DNA of 64,000 nt from Argyresthia goedartella. Lineage: Eukaryota; Arthropoda; Insecta; Lepidoptera; Argyresthiidae. The position numbers were made by a program, and so were the translations under genes. Under the pieces are notes generated by a model. It was given only the letters and a program-made list of their open reading frames with translations. It did no database searches and was not told where the DNA came from. This document shows, piece after piece, positions 9,877 to 21,138 of the stretch (positions are counted from its first letter, which is position 1; the number at the start of each line of letters is the position of its first letter). Location: the NCBI GenBank assembly GCA_949825045.1, contig OX463814.1:29220383-29284382 (forward strand). The letters run 5' to 3'.

Positions 9877-12800
9877 GTAAATATATATATCAGGTAAATG
9901 CATGGCCAATTGTATTACTAATGCATGAGGTTCAAAGTCAGTCCATGTCTCCAGCGGTTAACACCTACTTGGATTGTCACTTGTGTTATTCACGCCAAAG
10001 TTTAGTAGTTATAGTCAATAGATTACCTCAACAACCGGCCATTACATATGAATAGGTCATTGATTAGCCCTTCGGGTCAGGTCAGGTTTTAGGTGATTGG
10101 AGCGTTTTATGACATTTAGTTACGCGGCACACAAATATGAAGAGACGTTAATACATTTTCTTAGAAAGTTTGGGAACTATGTATTAGTTGCTATGAAGAA
10201 AAATACAATAATTATATAAATACAATAAATATACAAAAAAAAATATATATGCTTAAAATGTTGTTGGAGAGCAGAAACTTTATCCAAAAAGGGAGCTCCC
10301 TATGTGGTGAAGCAATCTGGGATTATGTTTTTCACTTTAAAATTACTTATCTCGAAGCCTAAATATTCGCCCCTTACCCATTGCTTTCCCTATGAAAGTG
10401 CATTTTCATTAACTGAAAACTACTGAAAATTCCGTTGATTTTGCTGTGGATTTGACTTTGCGTAAATGCCTCTGGACTCGACCCAAATATAGCTGTCATA
10501 TGGTGGTATGATAAAAGGTGCGATGACCCTGAGACGGCGAGATGTAATCTGAGTGCGGTCCGGAATACGCATGTCAAATTTACTTTCCGCGAGTCAGCAA
10601 TGCGTATTGTGGACTTGCCGAAAATGTTTAATAGCTATCAAATTTAAAAATCTCGTCTCGTTTAAACGATAATTGCCATAGAAAAAATATTGGGAAGCCA
10701 TTGTTTACTCAAGTCTAATCTTGAACCCGCTCTAACTCGGCGACCCCTTGATCTTGTTAGGGACAATATTACTGTATCTAAGGATTTTTGTTTCCAGTCG
10801 ACTATGTCACTTTATGTTTAGTTTTATTTAACTCCTGTCACACACAAATACTGGCGTGCGTCTGGTATAGAAACCATACCAACAATTTTCGGACGGATAC
10901 TGCGCCTGGACAAAATGTAGTTGCACTGGTCATAAGCGTGCTGCTATGTATTTCTTTCCAAAAACACTGCCCATTTCATCTATACACCTCCTCGCTCTAG
11001 GACCTACGCGGAAGCCAGTTGCGACATGTTTTCGTAGTGAATTAATTTAGTTAGCGGTTGATTCCTTCTCTGCTTTGATTTTAAGAATTTTTCGATACAA
11101 ATTAATCAAATTAAGGCTAGTGACGTGTGCTAGTATTTTTGTAAAATTAGTGATTATGAGGTGGGATGCCCGCTGAAATACAGGCGGGTGATCGATCCTC
11201 TATCGTGACTATTTCACCCAATGGTAAAAGTAGTACTTATTTTTCTAAAACATAGCATCGTACCTAATTTATACTATGATTGTGCTACGTGTTTTAATTT
11301 CAGGTTGTAACAAAAATACATACGATTCAAAATTGTTGTACAGTGTTGAAGGTATTTGAACAGAATATTGCATAGATTTACTGCCTGTTACTTTGTTTTA
11401 TGCTAAAAACATATTTCTACTTAGAATATGCCGTATTGTGGATGATTTACAAAATTTTAGCGAGCCGGCAAAAAGGGCATGGTTAGGAGATGTTTCTTAG
11501 CCGTACGCAATTAACCTCTATGCACGTTAGGTTGATGACACAGCTGGAGCACAATTGTTTAATTTCTAACATGTGATATATATTTTTGATTTAATTTGTT
11601 TAAAATGTTGTATTCTGTGCCTTAAAATCTGAATCCTATTATTTAGCCTGTATCTTAAAAGCATTTTTTTTCTGTGCCTTATATTCTATATCTTATTTTT
11701 AAAATGAAAACTTAATATACAATGTGTTATTCTTATTTTATTTCTTACTTGTTATTTAAAAAATTATAACGACACGTTAACTATCAATTATTATATTAAT
11801 TGCCCGCGACCTTAAAATCATTTAATATTATTTATTTTTTTGTATATTATGATTATTTTTAAATAAAAACAATTTGATATATAGCTCTGAAGCATTAATA
11901 TATATTTTTATTATTTTTATTATTATTTTATTTTTATTTGAGTTTACCGAAAATCTTAGATTCGATCTTTCTAAAAATTGTTTAGAAAGATCGAATCTAA
12001 GATCGACAAAAATAACGGGAAAAAATCGAGTTGACTTTAGACCTCTGGTACTTACTGACTGAAATTTATTTCAAATATAAAATAATCTTACACGCATCTC
12101 TTTCATAGAGAGTCTTTATTTGGAGAAAAATAATATTTCAGTCATAAAGTCATAACTTAGAAAGCCTTGCCCCGAGAAAATATTAACATCCATGCGCTGG
12201 TCACGGCGAATGTGCGCGGAGAGCAGAATTTTCAAACCATTCTAGCTAACAAAAAATCTTGGCTAGTGTATGCCGTTTTTAAATTAAATCGTAAGTATAA
12301 ACCCTTTTCTATCATAAATAATATAAAATATATATACTACTAGTAGGATATAAACTACCTTAGACCCGACTTAGAAAAATAAATTTGAAAAAATGGGCGA
12401 TAAACACAGTTGCGCCGTGTTTGTACTGATAGGAATACGAAACCATTTTGGTAACACGAACAGTCATAATTTTGGCGTATTTTGTGCTTTATAATAAACA
12501 AACGTTACGGTAGAACCCAAACATCTGCGAGCAGTGTAAAAGGTCGTAAGTAATGTTTTTGTGAACCATTGGCACTGAGCGCTGCCATGAATGAATGAAT
12601 GAATGTCAGCGCGTGAAATTTTCGACGCAAGCAAGCGGGAAAAGTGGCATAAACAATTCTCAGTAACTTTTACGATTTCCTGACTCCAGTTGAAATGGAC
12701 TGTAAATATTTCGAAGACGTTCTCTGTTCTGAATGTTTTTTTTCTAATTTTTTTTATTTTTTTTTATTTATCAAATTACAGAGTTTTAACTACTTATCTA

Positions 12801-14499
12801 ACTTAATGCACTACTTAAACCACTAAGGTTTGTATGTAGCACAAAATTAGTCTAGTGTATTATGTAGGTGGGTCGATAAAAACAATATGTATAAGCATGA
12901 AGTCAGTTGCTGGCTAAAAGGCAAAATACAGTTTGTGTACGACTATGGAAGTAATGATATAAAGTGTGATTTTAATTTGTGATTGATATTTTTGGGATGG
13001 ATTGATGATTTGAGTTCCGGACAGAGACCGTTAAGAAGACGAGGAATTAGATAGCTAATTCGACGTTTCCCGTAAAAGTTATTTGCTCCTAAAGTCATCA
13101 GCTTTTTTTTCGTGCAGCTTCTGGTGCCGATTTTATGTGATAACGGTTTTTGGACGGATAAATTGAAGAATTGTTCTTTTAGTAGTGTGTATTCTACTTT
13201 GGTGTGATTAACTTTCTAATTAACGCTGATAGGTGTGAAATCCAATTATGTTGCTTATCAGCGTTAATCCAATTGCTTGCTTGCTTTGGTTCCAATTGCA
13301 TTTTTATTGAATATGCTTGAGTAACTGGAGTTACCCCATCGACCTAGTGCGGGTAATAGCTGGTCCTTAGCTAAGCAGAATATAAGGGTATTTCGAAGTG
13401 CTGACAACTCAGTTACGTCAATTTGAGTAAACCTTATGTAAACCCAAGCCGTCGATAAAGTGACCTAGGCGAGTGGAATTTAGAGCTCTACTGACCTCAA
13501 TTCAGTGAGATTAAAAAAAAATGATTGAGGCCGAATTGCACCAGGCTTTTAACATCAGCTAAATACAGTTTAAATACAATTTGAAGACGACGCGGCTATA
13601 TTAAGTGGGGTATTGGCTGGCAGACAATTACTTGTCGTGCTTGACTACGTAACTTGACCGTGTTGTATTGTAGGTTGTGTTTAAACTGTATTTTGTGGCT
13701 GTCAAAAGTCTGGTGCTAATTGATCTAAGAGTGTTTAATTCTGGTGATACTGACCATCTGGATTACAGAAAAATACGTAATAGTGAACCAAATTTCCAAA
13801 AAATCTCCCAATACCAAAACTAAAGGAAAACCCTGAAATCTCTTTTTTAAAGCTAAACTTTTTCACTAACTCATACAGATGGATACAGGTGGACCAGTTA
13901 CCTGATACTAACAATTTTCAATTGACCAGCACACAGGTCACGTTTCAATGGGAACAGTGCATTGTTCTTTTTCGTTTGTTCCAAAATGCCCAACGTTTCA
14001 CTCCGTGCGCATTCTGTCCACCGTTCCAGGTATTTCGGGGTCCTATTCACCTGTGCATTGCCGGCCTGAGGTTTAATGTAATTTTATCGTTGCCGCGCTG
14101 CCGGTACGCGACGTGAGGCAAACGGTTACATGTGCATCCGGCATTACCCGGAGGACGGCGAATTGATGTCGCAATTAACGTGAGTACGTCGCGTCGGCTT
14201 GTTCGCAATTGACCAATTGTCTTTTGTTCGTGGAAGAAACTCCATTTGTCTGAGTTGGACCAATTTCATTTTTTGGCGCTTGTGATGAACGTCTTAGCGT
14301 TACGGCTTTTACTATACGGGGTCGCAGAGGCACATTTGCGCCCAAATTTAGCCAGTTAATTAATCTGCGTAAATGTGTGCAAGCAATATTTATGTAATTC
14401 CATATCATAAAATGTAATTATTGCTGCAACTTTATTATCCGTTTCAAGCTTTCATTTGCTCTATCTCATGTTATATCTGATGTCTTATCTATTTGACGA
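9877..14499. other. 4.6 kb with no supported gene
   Basis: AT-rich DNA. It contains only short ORFs without domain signals, a perfect hairpin (11953-12003), a small 13-base-arm hairpin (13219-13231 with 13256-13268) and a short (atga)n run near 12587-12604. The 75-codon ORF at 13889 and the 77-codon ORF at 14175-14408 show no recognisable motif and I treat them as chance. Confidence 0.5.
11953..12003. repeat. Perfect 23-bp-arm hairpin
   Basis: Arms 11953-11975 and 11981-12003 are exact reverse complements with a 5-base spacer (aattg). There is no run of T after it and no element boundary that would explain it. It could be a small palindrome born by template switching or a short RNA hairpin. 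Confidence 0.85.
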
Positions 14500-14757
14500 C
14501 CCGAATGGCCGAGTCGGCAGTGACCCTGCCTACGAAACCAAGGGTCCCGGGTTCGAGTCCCGGTGGGGGCAAATATTTGTTTGATGATAACGGATACTTG
14601 TACCCTAGTCATGGGTGTTTATCTATCTAAGTATAATATTTATCTATATAAGTACGTGTATCGTTGTCTAGTACCCAAGATACAGGGAATCCTAGTTTGG
14701 GGCTAGATCAATGTGTGTAAATAGTGTCCAAGTTATTATTATTATTATTATTATTAT
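14500..14757 (+). mobile_element. tRNA-derived SINE with (ATT)n tail, split by BEL-1
   Basis: The head looks like a tRNA gene: an A-box-like atggccgagtcggcagtgac near 14508-14527 and a B-box gggttcgagtcccggtgggg near 14549-14568. The body then runs to ggggctagatcaatgtgtgt and gtgtccaag, followed by an (ATT)n tail from about 14732. The tail is interrupted at 14757 by BEL-1 and resumes at 22300-22314. This is the most complete of three copies in the window and defines the family. SINEs of this type depend on a LINE partner; the partner is not identified here. Confidence 0.82.
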
Positions 14758-15301
14758 TGTTCAGGCCTCTCGGCACCTAATGACCTCGCAGGGGCCCATC
14801 AGCTACGAGGTAGCGTAGCGATCAGATGCCAAGAAGTGTGAACGTCGGCGATTCACCGAGCTATTAATTATGGAGTCGATCTAACCTGGTCTGTGCTTCG
14901 GTCCCGTCAACTTCCTGTCTCTCTGCAAGGCCCGGGTGCACCCTAGGCTCTTCTTGGTAGACAGGTTCTTCAGCCAACCAGGTATGACTGGCAGGCCAGC
15001 TTCGACGAGCACAGTGTTCCAACACAGGTTATGTTACGTGGGAAAAACCAATCGGCCACGTAAATGCGAACTTTATCTGGTTCGGGGAACCACAACACAC
15101 TCAGCTATATAGACAATCCTGAGGGGAACCCGAATACATTCCAGATGGCTTGCGATTTAAATTCAATACCCTAATCAATACGCGTTACATTGCGAGGGCT
15201 TTTCGTCTCTCAGTTGTCAAAAACTGCTAGGTTGGCAGCAACTTCAAATTCAAAATGGCCGTTCCGAAACCATCGATCGAATATCGATTTTGAATCGAAC
15301 A
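14758..15301 (-). repeat. BEL-1 3' LTR
   Basis: 544 bp, TG...CA. It is downstream of pol in element orientation, and the pol stop lies 33 bases inside the element. A purine-rich stretch (gggcgggtgat on the minus strand) directly abuts it and is the likely polypurine tract. It matches 21756-22299 except at one base. Confidence 0.95.
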
Positions 15302-15333
15302 ATCACCCGCCCGGACAGGCACCCACCTGTCCC

Positions 15334-18300
15334 CTAATCTACGGGCAGCCGAGACAACGTTGCTACCGCTCGTTTTAGAACCGAGCCTCCTACTAGAACC
15401 TCTGCAGACCGGGGGGTCCCGTCCTTGCCAGGGAACAAGTTAACAATGCGCCCCCTGCGCCAACGTAGTGGCGGTAGGTTAGCATCCTTAACCAGAACGA
15501 GGTCACCAACACTAGGGGGGCTGGTTTTGTCAGTCCACTTAAGGCGCTGTTGTAAGATATGCAGATACTCGAGCGACCAACGCTTCCAGAAATTCTGAGT
15601 AAACTGCTGCAACATCTGATACCTTGACAACCGATACAATTTCACTCCCTCGAAGGGGTGCTCGGGCAACGCGTTAAGTGGCTGTCCTATCAAGAAATGG
15701 CCTGGGGTCAGAGCCTCCAGGTCATTTGGATCCGAGCTGAGCGGACACAACGTTCGCGAATTGAGAACGGCCTCGATCTTACAAAACAATGTCGCGAGCT
15801 CCTCAAAAGTCAGCGCGGTCTGACCTACTATACGCCCCAAGTGCGTCTTAGCTGACTTAACTACGGCCTCAAAAATCCCACCCCAGTGGGGGCAACTCGG
15901 TGGGCTGAAGGTCCACTGTATACCCCGACGGGAGAGGGCCGTTCCAATATCCACTTTATTTACATTCAAAAAGTTGACTATCTCTCGTAAGTATCGTTCC
16001 GCACCGACGTAGTTAGTGCCGTTATCAGAGCGGATCAAAGTTGGAAGTCCCCTTCGAGAAACAAACCTATCCAAACAAGCAATGAAAGCCTCTGTCGAGA
16101 GATCAGCAACGAGCTCGAGATGTACCGCCTTGGTGGATAAACAAACAAACACACATAGGTACGCCTTGTATTGCTTAGCGGTACGCAATCGTGAACTCTT
16201 CACCATAAACGGTCCGGCAAAATCCGTACCAACACCTGAAAACGGTCTGACCTCATTCACACGATCAGGGGGCAAGTCCCCCATGAGAGGTTGCATCGTG
16301 GCAGCCTTAAGTCGATAACAAGGCATGCACCGAAACACGATGTTCCGTATGACACGGCGGGCAGATAAGATCCAAAACTCCCGCTGGAGCGTGGCCAACA
16401 ACGCGTTACAGCCGGCATGCGCGTTTTTAATATGACGATCAGTCACCAGCAATTCAACTAACTGTCCCCCCTTGGGGAGCAGAAGTGGGTGACGAGCCGA
16501 ATACGACAGATTCGCATTGCGCAATCTTCCTCCTACCCGAAGTAACCCGGTCGAATCAACAAAGGGGTTGAGACGCGCGACGGCTCCCTTCAATTTCGAA
16601 CGTCCACGTCGTATAATCTCCAATTCTGCCCCAAACTTCGAGGACTGTACCAACCGGACCAAATTCAGTAGCGACTCGTTTCGCTCTGCCGGATTCAGAA
16701 TAGGGTTCAACGTTCGCTGATCGCGAGGAGTACGACAATTTCGAGCGAATCTCCTAATCCAAGTGGACACGTTTATCAACTTGTCAAGTAAGCTATACCG
16801 GTCCAGCAGAAACCCGGCGTCAGGGTCCTCAGCTTTCTGGGTAACATGCACGGCCGCTCTGGGGCCATGATCCGAAGATACTACTACATGGCTGTGGGGC
16901 CAGTCCGATTCTCTCCTGGCAAGCCAGGGTGGTCCCCACCACAAATGGTGTCTAACGAGTTCAGGAGCCCGACATCCCCTGGATGCACAATCAGACGGGT
17001 TCAATTCTCCTGGTACATGTCTCCAGGTCAGTGGGACCTCAGACGACACAATCTGGGAGACACGGTTCGCAACAAAAACCTCTAAGTTATGGACCGAAGC
17101 CTTCAGCCAGCACAAAACAATCTGGCTGTCCGTCCACGCGTACACCGTATCCTCCAAAACCACTGACCCACGCAACACTGTTAGAGTGTGATTCAAAAGT
17201 TTGGTCAAAAGAGCAGCCCCGGACAGTTCCAGTTTTGGAATCGTCATCCTTGTCCGAATAGGCGCTACCTTGCTTTTTGCCAAAACCAAACGCACGTCGA
17301 CCTCCCCGGTGGAGGTGACGGTTCGCAAATAAACCGCTGCCGCAAACCCTCGTTCAGAGGCATCACAAAACCCGTGAAGGGTTGCCCTGTAATCCCCAGC
17401 AGGGACCAATTTCCTCGGCAGCGATACATTGTTTATGTCCGATAGCGAGGTGAACATTTGCGTCCAATCAGTCAACAAATCACCTGAGAGGTGGGTGTCC
17501 CAGGTCAACTGAGCCGCCCATAGCCTTTGCATAAAACATTTGAGAGCAAAGGTGACTGGAGAAATCCATCCATTCGGGTCGAACGTTCTCGCAATCGTTG
17601 ACAGTACTGACCGCTTCGTCCAGGCCTTCGGTGTTTCTAAAACCACCCGATAGGTAAACTCATCATGGACGGGCCGGTACTGAATTCCAAGTACTGACAA
17701 CATGTTAGGGTTGTCAGGATTCTCAAAAACGTGCGGGTCTTGTTGAAACTCATCTGGGAGACCAGCCATCAACTCAGGGGAGTTGGACATCCACTTGCGT
17801 AGTTCATAGCCGCCTCGTTCCAGCAATTGAATGAGCTCGTCACGTCGGTCCAGAGCTTCCTCTACACTGGCTGCCCCTGTGCAGACGTCATCGACGTACA
17901 AATCTTGCTCCAGGATAGCGGCGGCTCTAGGATAGCTCACACGGTCACGCGACGCCAACTCCCGCAGGGTACGCATCGCCAAATACGGGCTAGACCGTAA
18001 CCCATACGTGTTCGTGTTCAACTCATAGACCTTGACTGGCTCGGCCGTGGACTCACGCCAAAGTATCAACTGATACCTTCTGTCAGCCGGATGAATTACC
18101 GTTTGCCTAAACATCATCCGAATGTCTGCGACAAATACAACCTGGTGCCTCCGAAAGCTCGTGAGAATATCCGAAATATCACGACTCAACTTGGGTCCCG
18201 AATGTAGACACTGATTCAGGGACATCCCGTTCGAGGTAGGTGCTGACCCATCAAAAACAACTCGAATCTTGCCGGTAGGGGTTCGCAGGACGGCATGGTG

Positions 18301-19224
18301 TGGAAGGAAACAATGATCCTCAGATCTCCAGTCCACACCCGATACCGACATGTGTCCTAACGACTCATACTCCCTCATGAAATCGACGTATTTTTGTTTA
18401 AATACGGCGTCCCTTGACATCCTACGCTCCATCGACATCAATCTCGTCTCAGCCATCTTCCTAGATTCTCCTAGTAGCGGTCGATCGGCCCTGAAAGGCA
18501 GTCGAGTTACAAAACGACCAGAACGAAGGCGACCAGTACTATTCTGGTAAAACAACTCGCACTCTTCTTCGTCTGCGTCGACTCGACGAGCGGTGGGAGG
18601 TTCCTCTATCTCCCAGAAACGTTGGATAGCGTCTGACAACGCTGAGCCAATAAGTATGCCATCTGACTCGGCAGGCCTAACCATTGGCAATGCCGGACCC
18701 ATGATCACGTGACCAAACTTAGTATCCACAGCAATCAACCCGTCCGGCTGAAGAACTCGCCGATCCGACAACAGAAACCTACCCAGAACGTCTGCTCCCA
18801 GTAGCAGGTCGACCGGGGCTGGAGTGTCAAAATCGGGATCCGCCAACTTGAGTCCTGACGTCAGGAATCGAACGGCCGGATTCAACTTCACCAAGGGGTG
18901 TTTGCCCATGACATGCGTCATTACTAAAGCTTGCACGGATGTTTTTGTCAAAATGTCATAACGTGGAGAGAACGTGATCACCGATTGACCAACTACATTC
19001 GTAACCGTAACATTCCCCACGCCCCGTATTGATTTATTATACCTATTTACCTTGAGGCCCAACCATTTTGCTAAATTTTTCGATAAAATGCAGCCCTGAG
19101 CTCCAGAATCTAATAGGGCGCGAACGTATGTTGGGTTGCCCGCCAAATCCCAAACAAGCACAGAGGCGATCGGTAACACCACCGTCTCCAGTTGGGGGGC
19201 AACCAATGGTTGGGCCGCAAATTC
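15334..19224 (-). CDS. pol: BEL-1 Pol: protease, RT, RNase H, integrase
   Basis: Open from the base after the gag UAG to a stop at 15334. The first in-frame ATG is only well inside the protease, so translation through the stop is the simplest expression route. Counting from residue 1 at 19206: aspartic protease (Peptidase_A17 type) LLDSGAQG at 32-39; reverse transcriptase with DLYVDDV (YVDD 437-440, coordinates 17887-17898); RNase H with HGFCDASE (Asp near 615); integrase zinc domain starting at His 925; core with GTDFAGPF near 994, RSDNGTN near 1060 and PHWGGIFE near 1111. All expected catalytic residues are present and there are no frameshifts. Protein plus gag would be about 1,930 residues, a normal BEL/Pao size. 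Confidence 0.94.
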   Translation of the reverse strand, partial: EFAAQPLVAPQLETVVLPIASVLVWDLAGNPTYVRALLDSGAQGCILSKNLAKWLGLKVNRYNKSIRGVGNVTVTNVVGQSVITFSPRYDILTKTSVQALVMTHVMGKHPLVKLNPAVRFLTSGLKLADPDFDTPAPVDLLLGADVLGRFLLSDRRVLQPDGLIAVDTKFGHVIMGPALPMVRPAESDGILIGSALSDAIQRFWEIEEPPTARRVDADEEECELFYQNSTGRLRSGRFVTRLPFRADRPLLGESRKMAETRLMSMERRMSRDAVFKQKYVDFMREYESLGHMSVSGVDWRSEDHCFLPHHAVLRTPTGKIRVVFDGSAPTSNGMSLNQCLHSGPKLSRDISDILTSFRRHQVVFVADIRMMFRQTVIHPADRRYQLILWRESTAEPVKVYELNTNTYGLRSSPYLAMRTLRELASRDRVSYPRAAAILEQDLYVDDVCTGAASVEEALDRRDELIQLLERGGYELRKWMSNSPELMAGLPDEFQQDPHVFENPDNPNMLSVLGIQYRPVHDEFTYRVVLETPKAWTKRSVLSTIARTFDPNGWISPVTFALKCFMQRLWAAQLTWDTHLSGDLLTDWTQMFTSLSDINNVSLPRKLVPAGDYRATLHGFCDASERGFAAAVYLRTVTSTGEVDVRLVLAKSKVAPIRTRMTIPKLELSGAALLTKLLNHTLTVLRGSVVLEDTVYAWTDSQIVLCWLKASVHNLEVFVANRVSQIVSSEVPLTWRHVPGELNPSDCASRGCRAPELVRHHLWWGPPWLARRESDWPHSHVVVSSDHGPRAAVHVTQKAEDPDAGFLLDRYSLLDKLINVSTWIRRFARNCRTPRDQRTLNPILNPAERNESLLNLVRLVQSSKFGAELEIIRRGRSKLKGAVARLNPFVDSTGLLRVGGRLRNANLSYSARHPLLLPKGGQLVELLVTDRHIKNAHAGCNALLATLQREFWILSARRVIRNIVFRCMPCYRLKAATMQPLMGDLPPDRVNEVRPFSGVGTDFAGPFMVKSSRLRTAKQYKAYLCVFVCLSTKAVHLELVADLSTEAFIACLDRFVSRRGLPTLIRSDNGTNYVGAERYLREIVNFLNVNKVDIGTALSRRGIQWTFSPPSCPHWGGIFEAVVKSAKTHLGRIVGQTALTFEELATLFCKIEAVLNSRTLCPLSSDPNDLEALTPGHFLIGQPLNALPEHPFEGVKLYRLSRYQMLQQFTQNFWKRWSLEYLHILQQRLKWTDKTSPPSVGDLVLVKDANLPPLRWRRGRIVNLFPGKDGTPRSAEVLVGGSVLKRAVATLSRLPVD

Positions 19225-21138
19225 CTAGCGAGGACCCCCGGGGCCCCACTGTGCCTGTAACCGATCAGGTAGGCAGCTATACGCCAGAGGGTCCCATTGT
19301 ACAAATGGCCCACGCGCCGGTTCCATTGCCACCCTACGACGCCCCCCGAAGGGGGGTGGGCGTGAATTCAACCGTGGCCGCTCCATGAGCGGGGGGGACA
19401 TCACATGCGACCGACGAGGACGAGGCGACGAGCGGGGCGACAACTGAGGCGGCGTCTGAACCGCATCCGCATAGCTCGAAGGTGTCCCATGCCACCCGCC
19501 CGTTACGGCCTGCTCAACATACCCAATGTCCCGCTGAGTCGGATGCTGAGTCGCAACCGAAAACTCAGGGCCCCCCATGTGATGACCCTGAGTGCGGCCC
19601 TGCACCCCTGGGTGGCTGCGTGCTTGTGGCCCCATTGCCCGCTGAGTCGGATGCTGAGTCGCAACCGAAAACTCAGGGCCCCCCATGTGATGACCCTGAG
19701 TGCGGCCCTGCACCCTAGAACTGCCCTGTGCACGTGGGGACGTTGGCCCCTGAGTTGCGCTCCGAGTCGCAAACGAATTCTCAGGGCCCCATGCCGTGTC
19801 ACCCTGGGTACGGCCCTGTGCACGTGGGGACGTTGGCCCCTGAGTTGCGCTCCGAGTCGCAAACGAATTCTCAGGGCCCCATGCCATGTCACCCCGGGTA
19901 CGGCCCTGTGGTGGCTGTTGGCCGGACCGGTTCATGCACAACAGATTGTTGTGGGCCCCACCACAATATCCGCACATTTTTGTGCACGTGCAGTCCCTAG
20001 CCATGTGTGGCCCGAGGCACAGGAAACACCAGCTCCGCTGCTTGGCCATCCGGCGCCGTCCCTCAACCCTAAGTTCCCCGAACTTATTGCAATTGGCCAC
20101 AGCATGGCCAATCTGCCTACAACATGGGCAGGTCTCACTATGTGGGGTCAATGCACTCACAGTCCCATACGACTGCCGGTTGGTGCGGTCCTTCCTCGTC
20201 GGAGGGCCCCTACTCACAGCGCTCCCGGCAGCTCTCTGTGGCTCCGAAGGATGGGTGACCGTCAACCCCAAATTCTCTGCCCGTCGAGCCTCCTCTTCCA
20301 AGAATCCGACCAAGTCGGAGAAGGCGGGCAGGTCCTCGGCCGACCTCCCGTGAGACTGTTCGAAACGAGTCTGCACGTCAGCGGGTAGGCGGGAAAGTAC
20401 AATGTACAGCAGTAGGTACGACCATTCACCAACCGGAAGTCCAAGATTCTCTAGAGCCTTGGTGACGGACAACAACGGGTTCAAAACCTCCGTCTGTATG
20501 GCCCCGACCTTGTTCACAACCGGGATACTAAACAAACGGTTCAGTTGGGCATCGGCCAACCTCCGTTTGTTATGGTAACGTCTGACCAACAATTGTCTGG
20601 CCGTTTCATAGTTACCCTCCGTAACTGTCAAATGAGCGACCAGCTCCCTAGGCTCACCCCTCAATGCTGCCACCAGCTGAGCCATCTTGACAGACTTGGT
20701 AATGTCCGATCGCATGTGCACCAAACTGTCGAACAGATTGATGAAGCTCATCCATTCACCGGACACTCCGTCAAAAGTAGGCATAGTTATGGCAGGTAAC
20801 CTGGACCCTGAACCCTGAAGCGGCAGAGGTGCTTCTATGTCACCACCATGGCTGGACTCGCGCTGTCTACGTATGTCCGCAGCCTTCTGCGTGATAGCAG
20901 CTGCCATCTCCATACATTGGTCGACATCCCCTAGCAACCGTGACAGCCTGTCAGGTGCGCAACCATCAACTGATTCCGCCTGCGCGGACAATTCGAGCAC
21001 CCTATTGTAACGTTCCTTAACGTCCATAGACCGCTCCAATACCACATCATGCCTATCTAAACGGTCTATCAGACCGTGTGCGGAGGAAAACCATCTGAGT
21101 TCCTTAGAAACACCCTTCTGGATTTCAGATAACGACAT
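19225..21138 (-). CDS. gag: BEL-1 Gag polyprotein
   Basis: 637 residues from an ATG at 21138, with a 617-base leader after the 5' LTR. Gag packages the element RNA into cytoplasmic particles. Residues about 105-270 match the BEL/Pao gag region (DUF1759-like: PTFDGVSGEWMSFINLFDSL, then EGNYETARQLLVRRYHNKRR). Zinc knuckles follow, the first starting CPCCRQIGH near residue 337 and the last CGYCGGAHN near 388. The rest is Pro/Gly/Gln-rich and contains two adjacent tandem repeats: a 30-residue unit twice and a 36-residue unit twice. The frame ends at UAG 19225-19227 and pol continues in the same frame after it. The N-terminal 100 residues have no motif I can name. Confidence 0.93.
   Translation of the reverse strand: MSLSEIQKGVSKELRWFSSAHGLIDRLDRHDVVLERSMDVKERYNRVLELSAQAESVDGCAPDRLSRLLGDVDQCMEMAAAITQKAADIRRQRESSHGGDIEAPLPLQGSGSRLPAITMPTFDGVSGEWMSFINLFDSLVHMRSDITKSVKMAQLVAALRGEPRELVAHLTVTEGNYETARQLLVRRYHNKRRLADAQLNRLFSIPVVNKVGAIQTEVLNPLLSVTKALENLGLPVGEWSYLLLYIVLSRLPADVQTRFEQSHGRSAEDLPAFSDLVGFLEEEARRAENLGLTVTHPSEPQRAAGSAVSRGPPTRKDRTNRQSYGTVSALTPHSETCPCCRQIGHAVANCNKFGELRVEGRRRMAKQRSWCFLCLGPHMARDCTCTKMCGYCGGAHNNLLCMNRSGQQPPQGRTRGDMAWGPENSFATRSATQGPTSPRAQGRTQGDTAWGPENSFATRSATQGPTSPRAQGSSRVQGRTQGHHMGGPEFSVATQHPTQRAMGPQARSHPGVQGRTQGHHMGGPEFSVATQHPTQRDIGYVEQAVTGGWHGTPSSYADAVQTPPQLSPRSSPRPRRSHVMSPPLMERPRLNSRPPPFGGRRRVAMEPARGPFVQWDPLAYSCLPDRLQAQWGPGGPR
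19525..19910 (-). repeat. Coding tandem repeats in BEL-1 gag
   Basis: Two in-frame tandem repeats lie side by side: a 90-bp unit present twice (about 19725-19905) and a 108-bp unit present twice (about 19525-19735). They encode Gly/Pro/Gln-rich peptides such as WGPENSFATRSATQGP and GGPEFSVATQHPTQR. Both units share a 'G-P-E-x-S-x-A-T' core, so one probably arose from the other. Confidence 0.8.

Noticed and set aside
14500..14580. Functional tRNA gene
   Set aside because: The tRNA-like head is fused to a repeated body and ATT tail found three times, so it is a SINE. No full cloverleaf with acceptor pairing was seen.
19405..20388. 327-codon ORF on the plus strand
   Set aside because: It is the antisense shadow of the GC-rich, repeat-containing part of BEL-1 gag. 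Its Arg/Pro-rich composition comes from the opposite strand.
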